A stretch of DNA of 64,000 nucleotides from an uncultured Spirochaetia bacterium (GTDB taxonomy: Bacteria > Spirochaetota > Spirochaetia > CAKZLE01): the NCBI GenBank assembly GCA_937125225.1, contig CAKZLE010000003.1, positions 1 to 64,000 of the forward strand, in the 5' to 3' direction. The notes beneath the pieces are model-generated. The model was not told the origin of the DNA. It made no database searches and was given only the letters and a program-made list of their open reading frames with translations. Every line of letters starts with the position of its first letter. The stretch's first letter is position 1. This document shows, one piece after another, positions 1-8,808 of the stretch. The translations under genes and the position numbers were made by a program.

Positions 1-1185
1 TTGGAAGCTCGTGGATTGGAGATCGCATCCCTGGGAAAACAGAATGTGAAGGAACTCCTCCAAGATGCACCTCGTCCTTTGCAGGAGGTACTTGAACTCA
101 GGCTGCAGCTGGCAAAGTCATCGGTGAGGAAGTATCGTGCGATGATGAACGCGATCTGCCGTGATGGACGAGTACGTGGTATGTTTCAATTCTATGGGGC
201 TAATCGTACTGGGCGCTGGTCTGGAAGGCTCACTCAATTACAAAATCTTCCACAAAACCATCTGGAAGATCTTGAAGCTGCTCGAGATTTGGTCAAGTCA
301 GGTGACTATGAAGCGGTGAAGTTACTCTATGAAAATGTGCCTGATACGCTTTCTCAGCTCATACGTACCGCATTTATCGCTGCTCCTGATCATCGGTTTC
401 TGGTATCAGACTTCTCTGCCATTGAAGCACGGGTCCTATCGTGGCTTGCAGGAGAGACCTGGAGGATGGATGTCTTCAAAGATAATGGAGACATTTATTG
501 TGCTACAGCATCAAGGATGTTTGGGGTTCCGGTAGAGAAGCATGGACCCAATGGGCATCTCAGGCAGAAAGGTAAATTATCCGAATTGTCGAATGGTTAT
601 GGCGGCTCAGTGGGAGCACTCAAAGCTATGGGGGCTCTTGAAGCTGGAATGGCAGAAGAAGAACTTAAGCCTCTTGTTGATGCCTGGAGATCATCAAACC
701 CCCGGATCGTCAAACTCTGGGGGGATATTGATAAGGCAGCCTTAAAAGCCGTTAGGGAGAAAACCTCGACCTCAACCCATGGTATCAAATTCTCATGGCA
801 AAGCGCAGTTCTCTTTATAACCCTTCCCTCTGAAAGACGACTAGCATATGTGAAACCACGTATTGGAACCAATAGGTTCGGTGGATCTTGCATTACCTAT
901 GAGGGGATTGGGGCCACTAAGAAATGGGAGCGATTAGAAACATACGGGGCAAAGTTGGTGGAAAATATTACTCAAGGGATCAGCAGAGATCTGCTCAGCT
1001 TTTCAATGAAGAACCTCAGGAGTCACCGAATCTGTATGCATATACATGACGAAGTGGTCATTGAAGCTCCCGCTGATCAAGATCTTGTTGCAATCGAATC
1101 GATCATGAGCCTCACTCCATCATGGGCTGAAGAACTCCCGCTCAATGCAGATGGATACGAAACCAAATTTTATAAAAAGGATTAA
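1..1185 (+). CDS. Phage DNA polymerase A family, C-terminal polymerase domain (5' end outside window)
   Basis: Family A (Pol I-like) DNA polymerase that would replicate phage DNA. All three palm/finger motifs are visible in the 394 residues present: motif A DFSAIEAR with the metal-binding Asp near residue 137, the O-helix/motif B region around residues 188-205 (RQKGKLSELSNGYGG), and motif C HDE at residues 349-351. The frame is open to the first base of the window, and a family member is usually about 600 residues or more. The exonuclease-like N-terminal part therefore most likely lies upstream, and the TTG at position 1 is not a credible start. It is followed 3 bases later by a deoxyribosyltransferase-like gene in the same operon. 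The family call is firm; the full length is unknown. Confidence 0.93.
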   Translation: MEARGLEIASLGKQNVKELLQDAPRPLQEVLELRLQLAKSSVRKYRAMMNAICRDGRVRGMFQFYGANRTGRWSGRLTQLQNLPQNHLEDLEAARDLVKSGDYEAVKLLYENVPDTLSQLIRTAFIAAPDHRFLVSDFSAIEARVLSWLAGETWRMDVFKDNGDIYCATASRMFGVPVEKHGPNGHLRQKGKLSELSNGYGGSVGALKAMGALEAGMAEEELKPLVDAWRSSNPRIVKLWGDIDKAALKAVREKTSTSTHGIKFSWQSAVLFITLPSERRLAYVKPRIGTNRFGGSCITYEGIGATKKWERLETYGAKLVENITQGISRDLLSFSMKNLRSHRICMHIHDEVVIEAPADQDLVAIESIMSLTPSWAEELPLNADGYETKFYKKD

Positions 1186-1188
1186 CAC

Positions 1189-1623
1189 ATGGAAAATAGA
1201 AAATACAACGCAGAAGGATATAGAGATCTCACAGCTTATCATGCAATCAAGTCATTGGAAAAAAAGAGTCGACCACACTTTGCCTATCACCCAATGGTAT
1301 ATATTTGTTCCCCCTATGCTGGGAACGTAGCTGAGAACGTTAGGAACGCCCAACGATACAGCAGGTTTGCAGTGGATAAAGGATATCTACCGATTACCCC
1401 TCACCTCCTGTTCACCCAGTTTCTAGATGATGAACTGCGGAGCGAACGCGACCTTGGGATGTTTTTCGGGCTCGTGCTTATGAGTAAATGTTCTGAAGTC
1501 TGGGTGTTCGGTGACTATATTAGCTCAGGTATGAAAACCGAAATTGAAATTGCTCAGAGAAAGGGGTACAAAGTGAGTTTTTTTAGTGGTGATTGTATAC
1601 TATTTGATATACACTCTTCATAA
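1189..1623 (+). CDS. DUF4406/DUF7768-type nucleoside 2-deoxyribosyltransferase-like protein
   Basis: A 144-residue protein resembling the deoxyribosyltransferase-like domain often found in phage replication clusters. The pattern YICSPYAG near residue 43, followed by N..NA..Y..FA...GY.PI.PH and later W.FGDYISSGM..EI..A, is typical of that Rossmann-like fold. In the fold, the Ser-Pro loop and the late Gly-Met-Glu helix line the nucleotide pocket. Activity as a real nucleoside-modifying enzyme is inferred only. The gene begins 3 bases after the polymerase stop and belongs to the same transcription unit. The last 15 or so residues run into AT-rich sequence that marks the border with the inserted nuclease gene. 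Confidence 0.72.
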   Translation: MENRKYNAEGYRDLTAYHAIKSLEKKSRPHFAYHPMVYICSPYAGNVAENVRNAQRYSRFAVDKGYLPITPHLLFTQFLDDELRSERDLGMFFGLVLMSKCSEVWVFGDYISSGMKTEIEIAQRKGYKVSFFSGDCILFDIHSS

Positions 1624-1695
1624 TCATACGATTGATATAAAAATGGATGAGAGCAAACAAACAAAAATTTTGAAGCTATGTAAGGAGTAATTCCA

Positions 1696-3702
1696 ATGAA
1701 TACTGTGGAACTAAGATTTTTAGGAGCTATTGGTTCAGTCACCGGATCCTGTACACATATGAGATATCGCAATAGTAAAGGTGATGAATTAAACTATCTG
1801 ATCGATGCTGGAGTTTTACAGGGGGAAGTTAAAGGAGAACAGGCGGTATCTGAGATTGAATTGATCGCAAAAAAACTTGATGGTATCTTTATTACTCACT
1901 CACACATTGATCATATTGGGTTGATCCCTAAATTGATTGATAAAGGCTTCCAAGGTTTTATTTACTGCACACAAGCTGTAAAAGAACTGACAGGGGTTAT
2001 GCTGAAAGACTTTGTAAAAGTTAATAAGGATCTTCCATACTTTAATATATCACAATATGAAAAAATGAAATTCTTTATTGTTGATAGAAAAGATGATTTC
2101 CAGTTTGGCAAAACCATACATCCTATAGAAAACAATTTTAGATTCGGTTGTCTTCGTACTACTCATACACTAGGATCAGTAGCATACTATTTTCAGTATA
2201 AAGTAAATCCTGAAAAAGAAGATGTATGGAAGAAAGTCCATTTCTCTGGCGATCTAGGTCCTGTATCAGAAGAGGGAAAATCAACGCTAATTTCCAAGGA
2301 ATGGCAATATCCGTATTTCCAACAAGATGATGATTATTACATCCTCGAGTCAACTTACGGTAACCGTAAAAGATCTTTGAATTTTAATCCTAAAGCACGA
2401 ATCGAGAAATTGGAAGAAATTATCAGTGAAGCCATGGGGGAAGGAAAGCATATTATCATTCCTGTATTTGCTCAGCACAGAGCCCAAGAGGTCTTATTTG
2501 ATTTGCATCATATTCAACGAATTAAAAAACTCAGAGGGCCTAAATATATGGTCAACACACTAATTGCCCAGAATAGGCAGTTGAATTACCTGTGGGAACT
2601 TTCAGATGGTAGGACTTCATCTAAATCTTCTAATAAAAATAAAACCTGTTCATCCCAAAATATTAGCAAGATTCAGGAGATGATTAAATCAAAATGGAAT
2701 TCCGTTTATCCTGAAAAAGAATTACCTCTAGGTTCTTTACTAAAAGATTTAGATCATAATTTCTGTGTCGATATTATCAGAGAAATCAATATAATAAAAG
2801 AAACAGATGAACAAAGGTTTTTTAATATCCGTATCATGAAAGGGATTGTTCAAGAAGTTTCAAAGATATATCGGGATCAGCTTGATGATTGTAAAGAAAA
2901 TGAGCATGGTGAACTAAAATTCAAGTATCTTTCGAAAGACTTCATTGAGAAATTTAATCTTCATGATTCTAATGATGTAATTATACTGAAAAACATCTCA
3001 AAGGAAATCGAGACTTGTCTCTCTGAGGATCAAATCATCCAAAAAGATAAACTTGATAATAATAAATTTTTAAAAATTGGAACCCAAGTTTTCTTATCAG
3101 CTGCGGGTATGTGTGATGAGGGAGGTATGTTAGAGCTTCTTAAGCAATATCATAATAGAGATGATATGATCCTCTTATTAACAGGCTATCAAGCTATTGG
3201 TACAAATGGATACCTTTTAAAGAATCTCAGTAAAATGTCAGAACCCACTAAATTCAGGAAAAAACTGAATAATACGGATATCAGATTATCTGAAGTGAAA
3301 TTGGATATTATTGATATTTCTCCCTACTATTCTGGTCACTCAGATCAAGTACAACTAGGCGAATATATCTCTGGGGAAAAGCATTCTAAAATAAAGAATA
3401 CCTTTCGATCAAATATCTTTATCAACCATGGGAATGAAGAGTCCAGAGAATCTCTAAAAAAGCATATCGAATCATTGTCAGATAAGTATCATGTTGAGTT
3501 ACCAAAGCTTAATATGTTTTATAATTTATCGGATGGTACAATTTCTGCTCCAATCCCAATAAATGAAGGAGTGATAAAAACAGATTCTCTTGACCCTGAT
3601 GATAGTGAATATGATGTAAAACTTAAGATAAAAGATTCTGTACTTCTTTTCAAATCTCATGTTGATATTGAGTATATCAGGAATATCATAGAGATGTTAT
3701 AA
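1696..3702 (+). CDS. Metallo-beta-lactamase/beta-CASP family nuclease
   Basis: A 668-residue protein of the beta-CASP class of metallo-beta-lactamase nucleases (relatives of RNase J, CPSF73 and YSH1-like RNA exonucleases). The metal-binding signature THSHIDH lies at residues 67-73. A later H in TTHTLGS, the D in SGDLG, the beta-CASP motif LESTYGN and a C-terminal INHGNEES block complete the expected ligands. The middle (about residues 300-470) is a long charged insertion without recognisable domains. The start is chosen for the ribosome binding site TAAGGAGTAA just upstream. The gene is clearly richer in A and T than the phage genes on both sides and converges with the glycosylase-like gene at 3973, so the pair looks like acquired cargo. 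RNA processing, DNA cutting and phage defence are all possible roles. Confidence 0.85.
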   Translation: MNTVELRFLGAIGSVTGSCTHMRYRNSKGDELNYLIDAGVLQGEVKGEQAVSEIELIAKKLDGIFITHSHIDHIGLIPKLIDKGFQGFIYCTQAVKELTGVMLKDFVKVNKDLPYFNISQYEKMKFFIVDRKDDFQFGKTIHPIENNFRFGCLRTTHTLGSVAYYFQYKVNPEKEDVWKKVHFSGDLGPVSEEGKSTLISKEWQYPYFQQDDDYYILESTYGNRKRSLNFNPKARIEKLEEIISEAMGEGKHIIIPVFAQHRAQEVLFDLHHIQRIKKLRGPKYMVNTLIAQNRQLNYLWELSDGRTSSKSSNKNKTCSSQNISKIQEMIKSKWNSVYPEKELPLGSLLKDLDHNFCVDIIREINIIKETDEQRFFNIRIMKGIVQEVSKIYRDQLDDCKENEHGELKFKYLSKDFIEKFNLHDSNDVIILKNISKEIETCLSEDQIIQKDKLDNNKFLKIGTQVFLSAAGMCDEGGMLELLKQYHNRDDMILLLTGYQAIGTNGYLLKNLSKMSEPTKFRKKLNNTDIRLSEVKLDIIDISPYYSGHSDQVQLGEYISGEKHSKIKNTFRSNIFINHGNEESRESLKKHIESLSDKYHVELPKLNMFYNLSDGTISAPIPINEGVIKTDSLDPDDSEYDVKLKIKDSVLLFKSHVDIEYIRNIIEML

Positions 3703-3972
3703 GACCAGATTTGGGTTATATTCCCTCCCTGAAGAACTTCTCATAATTGTAAAGGTCTTCTGGGGTGTTTTCTATTCTTCTTATGGCGAAGTATCTACTG
3801 TGGAATGTCGATTTGTATAATTCATTAATGAGTAATACTACCCATTTTCTAGTCAAATTTAAAAATGCAATGACAACTATTTCACTTTAAGAAATCAAAC
3901 AAATGATGGGGTTGTCTAGTAACTGGGAATCTCTTTAATTCCTTTCACGTTTCTTAAGATTGATAAGAGCCC

Positions 3973-4785
3973 TTACATAATACTTTGCTGATATTCATGA
4001 ACCTTCAGTTGAATGAAGTTGATCACCTCCTCATTAGAAGGCATCTTGATTTGCGCTAATTCTTCACACTCTGTATTATGATGAGCCGATACGATATCCC
4101 GATATCTCTGAATTTCCTCTTCTGTATATTTAGCTTGTACCGTTTTTTTCTCAAATGCAGCTGGATGAGGTAAGTACATAATTGGAATCGATAATAACTC
4201 ACTTTGCCCATGAAGATATGTTTTCACATGAGATCCAATAGCTAAAATCAATGATGCCTGTGAAATTGATAACTTTTGATATAAAAACTTATCAGCACAA
4301 TAGTCTATAGCATCTTTAACCCCAAACTCTTTATTGGTTTTACAGTTAACGATCTCAGTCATGCAATAGTCTATACCAGGAATAGCTTTCCTGCCGATGA
4401 TTTCTTCTACTCGCTTTTGGATACTGCTCCAATACCTTACAGAATGACCCCGAGAACCATCTTTTAACAGAATTTTATGATTATAGGTCCAACTGTATTT
4501 AGGGCCTCTATCTAGAAAACGGTTTTTGAAGAAATCAGCAATCATAGCTTTTGGCCAACTATTGGTAGGGAATAGTTCTTCCGTTGTGAATGCAGGATTA
4601 GAACTAAGCACGAGTATAGGAGCCTTTAGAATATCACCATCCCAAGGTTCAGGGATCATGATATCATCACATGAATTTATGAAATCCAATTGATAATGAG
4701 AGATATAAAAACAAGGTCTATCATCTTTATAATTCTGTTTAAATGATGGACAGAAAGCAATATCAAATAATAGTTCAGGTACCAT
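3973..4785 (-). CDS. Uracil-DNA glycosylase-like superfamily protein (tentative)
   Basis: A 270-residue protein on the opposite strand to its surroundings. Two short blocks fit the uracil-DNA glycosylase fold: PILVLSSNPAF near residue 54, in the place of the family GxNPG loop, and YLPHPAAFEKK near residue 208, in the place of the HPS loop. Between them, SLILAIGSHVK resembles the central strand ending in a G-x-x-A/S segment. The usual catalytic Asp or Asn cannot be assigned with confidence, so DNA glycosylase activity is not claimed. The gene is AT-rich, converges with the beta-CASP nuclease across 270 bases without any gene, and is transcribed against the phage operon. That arrangement is typical of cargo carrying its own promoter. 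Confidence 0.5.
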   Translation of the reverse strand: MVPELLFDIAFCPSFKQNYKDDRPCFYISHYQLDFINSCDDIMIPEPWDGDILKAPILVLSSNPAFTTEELFPTNSWPKAMIADFFKNRFLDRGPKYSWTYNHKILLKDGSRGHSVRYWSSIQKRVEEIIGRKAIPGIDYCMTEIVNCKTNKEFGVKDAIDYCADKFLYQKLSISQASLILAIGSHVKTYLHGQSELLSIPIMYLPHPAAFEKKTVQAKYTEEEIQRYRDIVSAHHNTECEELAQIKMPSNEEVINFIQLKVHEYQQSIM

Positions 4786-4953
4786 AGTCTTCTCCTCATA
4801 AGTTATAAAATTGATTTAGTCTCATTCGCTCTTCTCATCAGCACAGGCCTTCTTAGTCTTATCAATCTCTGCTTTATCTACCACTATTATTGAGAGTATA
4901 TACCAATTATAGAGCAGGTTATCACATTAATCAAATTTTCTTCAAAAGCATGG

Positions 4954-4990
4954 GGGGTACGGTTTTTCGGTATTACATAGGAGGACCTAT
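4954..4990 (+). repeat. 37-bp direct repeat, copy 1 (leader with Shine-Dalgarno)
   Basis: These 37 bases are identical to 35313-35349. The unit starts GGGGTACGGTTTTTCGG and ends in a strong ribosome binding site, AGGAGG, followed by ACCTAT. Here it leads directly into the ATG of a 31-codon ORF at 4991; the second copy leads into the ATG of the HTH/zinc-finger gene at 35348. The identity stops at the start codon in both places, so this is a shared untranslated leader and not part of a duplicated gene. Confidence 0.9.
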
Positions 4991-5086
4991 ATGAATCAAG
5001 AACATACCGGAATAACCGGACGCATCATGCCACCTGCTCAGATGAGTGTGATGATCACCACGAATGACTTTGGAGGAACACTATGA
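4991..5086 (+). CDS. Small leader ORF, 31 codons, upstream of the antirepressor
   Basis: The ORF reads MNQEHTGITGRIM and ends NDFGGTL. It has a near-perfect ribosome binding site (AGGAGG, 5-6 bases ahead) inside the 37-bp repeat. Its stop overlaps the antirepressor start codon (ATGA at 5083-5086), so translational coupling is likely. No family is recognised. It may be a real small protein or a leader peptide that sets antirepressor translation. The strong start signals and the overlap are the evidence for translation. Confidence 0.6.
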   Translation: MNQEHTGITGRIMPPAQMSVMITTNDFGGTL

Positions 5087-5751
5087 AAGACGACAACAAC
5101 CGAGACCCACAATACATGGGGGATATGATCCCTATCTCCTATGAAACCGGAAAACCTTCGGTGCGAGGACGAGATCTGCACAGAGCACTGAGAATTGATA
5201 CTCCCTATAAAGATTGGTTCCCTAGGATGCTCAAATATGGATTTAGGGACGAAATAGACTTTAGCGCATTTTTGCGCGAAAGTACTGGGGGCCGTCCAAG
5301 TGTTGATCACTCTATCACAATCGCCATGGCTAAAGAACTTTGCATGCTTCAACGAAGTGAAATGGGGCGAGCTTTCCGACAATATTTTATTTCCATTGAA
5401 GAAGCCTGGAATAGTCCTGAAAAGATCATGGAGAGAGCATTACAGATTGCCCAGGAAAATGCTCGGAAAGCTGAGCAGAGGATCTGGGCTCTTGCTGATG
5501 AGAACGAAGTACTCGAGATCGCACTGAATACCTCTCTTCAATTCTACACCGTTGCTAAATACAACAAGGTATTCGCAAAGAACTGGAACCTTCGGCAGTG
5601 CCAAAATATCGGAAAGCATCTCTCTGCTTACTGCAGATCTCATGCTATTGAGATTCGTCCATGTAAAACCAATGATGAACGCTTTGGTACCGTTAATAGC
5701 TACCCTCTCACTGCTTGGGAGGATTATCAGGAGACCCTCTGTGAAATCTAA
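5083..5751 (+). CDS. Phage antirepressor, AntA/AntB type
   Basis: A 222-residue protein. Residues 15-105 match the AntA/AntB antirepressor domain: the R.LH..L.I.T.Y.DWFPRM..YGF..EIDF pattern is visible, followed by a DH.I...MAKE..M.QR...G...RQYFI.IE.A block. The rest has the K.FAKN...R...IGK segment and charged C-terminal part seen in KilAC-like partners. Antirepressors bind or titrate the lysogeny repressor and favour the lytic switch. The gene is translationally coupled to the 31-codon ORF before it and followed directly by the primase-helicase gene. Its leader is shared with the recombinase operon 30 kb away, which suggests joint control of induction and excision. Confidence 0.85.
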   Translation: MKDDNNRDPQYMGDMIPISYETGKPSVRGRDLHRALRIDTPYKDWFPRMLKYGFRDEIDFSAFLRESTGGRPSVDHSITIAMAKELCMLQRSEMGRAFRQYFISIEEAWNSPEKIMERALQIAQENARKAEQRIWALADENEVLEIALNTSLQFYTVAKYNKVFAKNWNLRQCQNIGKHLSAYCRSHAIEIRPCKTNDERFGTVNSYPLTAWEDYQETLCEI

Positions 5752-8107
5752 TATCAAAATAGCTGTCTGCAATCGAAAGACAGACAAAAAGTATAAAAAT
5801 CTTGAAATGACATGGGATGATATCATAACTCGTAATCGTAATCCCATTCGTACCACTGAAACCATAAAGGAGTATCCTAAGCTCTCGAAAGCTCGTCGCG
5901 ATGACGCAAAGGACCAGGGAGGCTTCGTAGGAGGCTGGCTTAAAAACGGGATCCGAAAGAATGGACATATCACCTGTCGAACACTTGGTACACTCGATGC
6001 TGATCATATCCCTGAGGGTGAAGACTTCATTGAGAAAGCATCTTCAGCATTGTCCGATCACACATACTTCATCTACTCAACCCATAGCCATACCCCTAAG
6101 AGTCAGCGCTACCGGATTGTGATCCTGTTTTCCAGGGAGGTGTCTGAGGATGAGTATCCGGCCCTCATGCGGATGATCGCCAAAGAGATCGGGATGGATT
6201 ATTTCGATGACTCCACCTATCAGGCGAACCGTATGATGTACTGGGCAAGCTGCTCTTCCAATGCAGACTTCTTTTTTACCGATCATCCTGGCACTCCTCT
6301 GAGCCCTGATGCATATCTTGCAAAGTACCAGGATTGGCGGGATGTCACGCAGTGGCCAACCAGCTCACGACAGTCTGAGGTGATCAAGAAATCTATCAAA
6401 GGGCAGCAGGATCCTCTCACGAAGGAAGGGGTTATTGGGGCTTTCTGTAGAACCTATCACCCGATCGATGAGGCTATCAGTACCTTTCTCTCTGATATCT
6501 ACGAACCCTCAGTGGTTGAAGGCCGATATGATTTTATTCCCGCTGATTCCAGCGCTGGAGTAGTCATCTATGATGACAAGTTCATTTTCTCTCATCATGC
6601 CAGTGATCCTGCATCTGGAAAGCTATTGAATGCCTTTGATTTGGTGAGGATCCACCTGTATGGAGATGATGATTCTAAGAAATCATACTATGCCATGGAA
6701 GATCAGGCCAGTAAGGATGAGCATGTCAAGCTGCTCATGGTAAAAGAAAAACAAGCTCATGCTTCAATGGAGTTCTCAGCAGAAGATGATGAGTGGAAAA
6801 AGAAGTTAGTATATGAACGACGAAGTACTGTAATACAAAATAGTGTATGGAATCTCAATTTAATTCTCAACAATGACGCTAATTTTGCTAATTTTGGTTT
6901 CAATGAACTTGCAGGACGCGTTCAGGTCACAGGGCCACTCCCATGGACCCGGCCTGAAGGGAATAGCTTCTGGAGAGATGCTGACACAGCACAAATGAAG
7001 TCTATGATTGATATTAATTACACCCCGTTTTCAAGTCGAAACTATGATGTCTCTTTTATGAAAGTAGTTGATGACAGGCGCTTTCACCCTATCGGCGATT
7101 ATCTTGCCGGGTTACCAGAATGGGATGGAAAGAAGCGAGTTGAGGATCTCTTCATCAGATACCTCCAGGCAGATGATACCCCGTATGTTCGGGCTGTGAC
7201 TCGGAAGACTTTTGCTGCTGCAATCGCCCGTATCTACCGCCCCGGAACAAAATTCGATAGTATTCCGGTTCTCGATGGAGAACAGGGTATAGGAAAGAGT
7301 TCCATAGTTAAGGATCTTATTCCCTCCCAGTATTACTCAGAAACGTTATCAATCACTGATATGAATGACAAATCGGGAGCTGAAAAGCTCCAGGGCTTCT
7401 GGATTATTGAAATCGGGGAACTTGCCGGTATGAAGAAAGCCGATATTGAGAAAGTGAAAGCATTCCTTTCCACCTCTGATGATAAGTACCGTCCAAGCTA
7501 TGGGAGATCAGTTGAGAGCCATCCTCGACAATGTATCATCATTGGCACCGTCAATGGTGAGCGTGGATACTTAAGGGATATCACAGGAAACAGAAGATTC
7601 TGGATCATAAAAGTACGACAGAAAGAGCAAAAAATCACGTGGAAATTTACTCAAAAAGATCGTGATCAGTTCTGGGCTGAAGCAAAGGTGATTTGGGAGT
7701 CAGGTGAAAAACTCTTTCTCGAGGATGATTTCATCCCAGAGGCAAGGCAAGCACAACAAGAGGCTATGGAGAGTGATGATCGCGGAGGACTTGTGAGAGA
7801 GTACCTCAATACACTACTCCCTAACAACTGGGATCAATTGGATCTTGGGCAACGTAGGGATTATCTATCTGGTTTCAATAATGGTGGGGGTACCATCAAA
7901 CGAGATGTTGTCTGCAATATGGCAATATGGTGTGAGTGTTTCGGTAAAGACCCTGCCACGATGAGAAAAATAGACTCGTATGAAATAGCTGCAATTATGC
8001 AAAAAATGGATAACTGGGGTAAATCAGAGAGGACAAACTTCCATATTTATGGACGACAGCGCTCCTATCGGTGGGCAACTATTGATGAGGGACAACCCCT
8101 AACTTAG
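5741..8107 (+). CDS. Phage primase-helicase: primase-like N-terminus fused to VirE/D5-type ATPase
   Basis: A 788-residue replication protein. Residues about 60-200 carry a primase-like domain (TLGTLDADHIP, then YSTHSHTP and RYRIVILFSR), like the N-terminal halves of phage and plasmid primase-helicases. The C-terminal half is a VirE-type P-loop ATPase with Walker A GEQGIGKSS near residue 513, EIGELAGMKKADIEKVKAFLS and an arginine-rich GNRRFW sensor block. GTG at 5741 was chosen as the start: it follows AGGAG at the proper distance and overlaps the antirepressor end by 11 bases. The frame is open further upstream, but that part lies wholly inside the antirepressor gene. A candidate origin lies directly downstream. 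Confidence 0.9.
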   Translation: MKSNIKIAVCNRKTDKKYKNLEMTWDDIITRNRNPIRTTETIKEYPKLSKARRDDAKDQGGFVGGWLKNGIRKNGHITCRTLGTLDADHIPEGEDFIEKASSALSDHTYFIYSTHSHTPKSQRYRIVILFSREVSEDEYPALMRMIAKEIGMDYFDDSTYQANRMMYWASCSSNADFFFTDHPGTPLSPDAYLAKYQDWRDVTQWPTSSRQSEVIKKSIKGQQDPLTKEGVIGAFCRTYHPIDEAISTFLSDIYEPSVVEGRYDFIPADSSAGVVIYDDKFIFSHHASDPASGKLLNAFDLVRIHLYGDDDSKKSYYAMEDQASKDEHVKLLMVKEKQAHASMEFSAEDDEWKKKLVYERRSTVIQNSVWNLNLILNNDANFANFGFNELAGRVQVTGPLPWTRPEGNSFWRDADTAQMKSMIDINYTPFSSRNYDVSFMKVVDDRRFHPIGDYLAGLPEWDGKKRVEDLFIRYLQADDTPYVRAVTRKTFAAAIARIYRPGTKFDSIPVLDGEQGIGKSSIVKDLIPSQYYSETLSITDMNDKSGAEKLQGFWIIEIGELAGMKKADIEKVKAFLSTSDDKYRPSYGRSVESHPRQCIIIGTVNGERGYLRDITGNRRFWIIKVRQKEQKITWKFTQKDRDQFWAEAKVIWESGEKLFLEDDFIPEARQAQQEAMESDDRGGLVREYLNTLLPNNWDQLDLGQRRDYLSGFNNGGGTIKRDVVCNMAIWCECFGKDPATMRKIDSYEIAAIMQKMDNWGKSERTNFHIYGRQRSYRWATIDEGQPLT

Positions 8108-8286
8108 TTTGTCCCGTAGCTGTCCAATAGGATAATTCCTGATACTAGAAGTAACAACGAGGGCTGAGGACAACTGGACAAAAACCTCTATATAGAGCTT
8201 ATAGCTTATAAATAAAGGGGATTTGAGTGTGTATATACCCATATACGCGCGTATAGGGATTTTTCGTCCATTTTGTCCTGTTGTCC
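8089..8286. other. Candidate phage replication origin: GGACAA/TTGTCC iterons around an AT-rich core
   Basis: The hexamer TTGTCC or its complement GGACAA occurs six times in under 200 bases: 8090-8095, 8168-8173 and 8176-8181 as GGACAA, and 8109-8114, 8273-8278 and 8281-8286 as TTGTCC. A near-copy CTGTCC is at 8120. The two inner pairs are both spaced 8 bases start to start and face each other across an AT-rich segment. That segment holds the palindromes CTCTATATAGAG (8186-8197) and TATACGCGCGTATA (8242-8255). Nearly all of this lies between the primase-helicase and the next gene, where phages often place an origin. Function is inferred from layout only; an operator for the downstream genes is the alternative. 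Confidence 0.5.
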
Positions 8287-8304
8287 CAAAGGAAAAGAAA
8301 AGAT

Positions 8305-8808
8305 ATGGGAAGTACTCAATATATCGCAAGATGCCAAAAACGATTGAGAGCTCTTGGAGCACCTGATATTGGATGGAGGTGTATGTCTATCTATGATTAT
8401 GAAACTGACAGCTTCACCTGTGAGCTCTGTGGATGCTCTAGAGTTAGATATATCCATGTGATGAAGCATCCTGAGTTCTCTGAATTGTTAAAAGTGGGAT
8501 GTATCTGTGCAGGTGTTATGGAAGGAGATATTCTTGCGGCTCAACAACGTGAAAGAGAAGCAAAAAACAAAAGCAGGAGAAAATCCTACTACCTGAAGAA
8601 ACCTTGGAATGCGATCTCTGAAAACCGATGGGAGATCACGCATCGTAAATTACCCCTGGCAATTGAGCGTTGCAGTTTCAGAGGTCATGAATACTACAAT
8701 CTTGATATCGATGGAGATTGTTTCCACTGGATGGATAACCGAAGGATGACATCATTTCTCACTGCACAACATTATGCATTTAACCTGATGGAGGAATATT
8801 ATGCGTGA
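8305..8808 (+). CDS. Conserved phage protein with zinc-finger-like cysteines, function unknown
   Basis: A 167-residue protein of a type common in phage replication clusters. Its N-terminal third has CELCGCSRVRYIHVMKHPEF followed by VGCICAG, four or five Cys plus His that would fit a single zinc site. The C-terminal half is rich in aromatic and basic residues (KKPWN, W.DNRRM). ATG 8305 is preferred over the in-frame TTG at 8281 because AAAGGAAAAG sits about 8 bases ahead. The gene ends 8 bases inside the VRR-NUC gene, so the two are probably coupled. A role in single-strand DNA handling would be a guess. Confidence 0.75.
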   Translation: MGSTQYIARCQKRLRALGAPDIGWRCMSIYDYETDSFTCELCGCSRVRYIHVMKHPEFSELLKVGCICAGVMEGDILAAQQREREAKNKSRRKSYYLKKPWNAISENRWEITHRKLPLAIERCSFRGHEYYNLDIDGDCFHWMDNRRMTSFLTAQHYAFNLMEEYYA

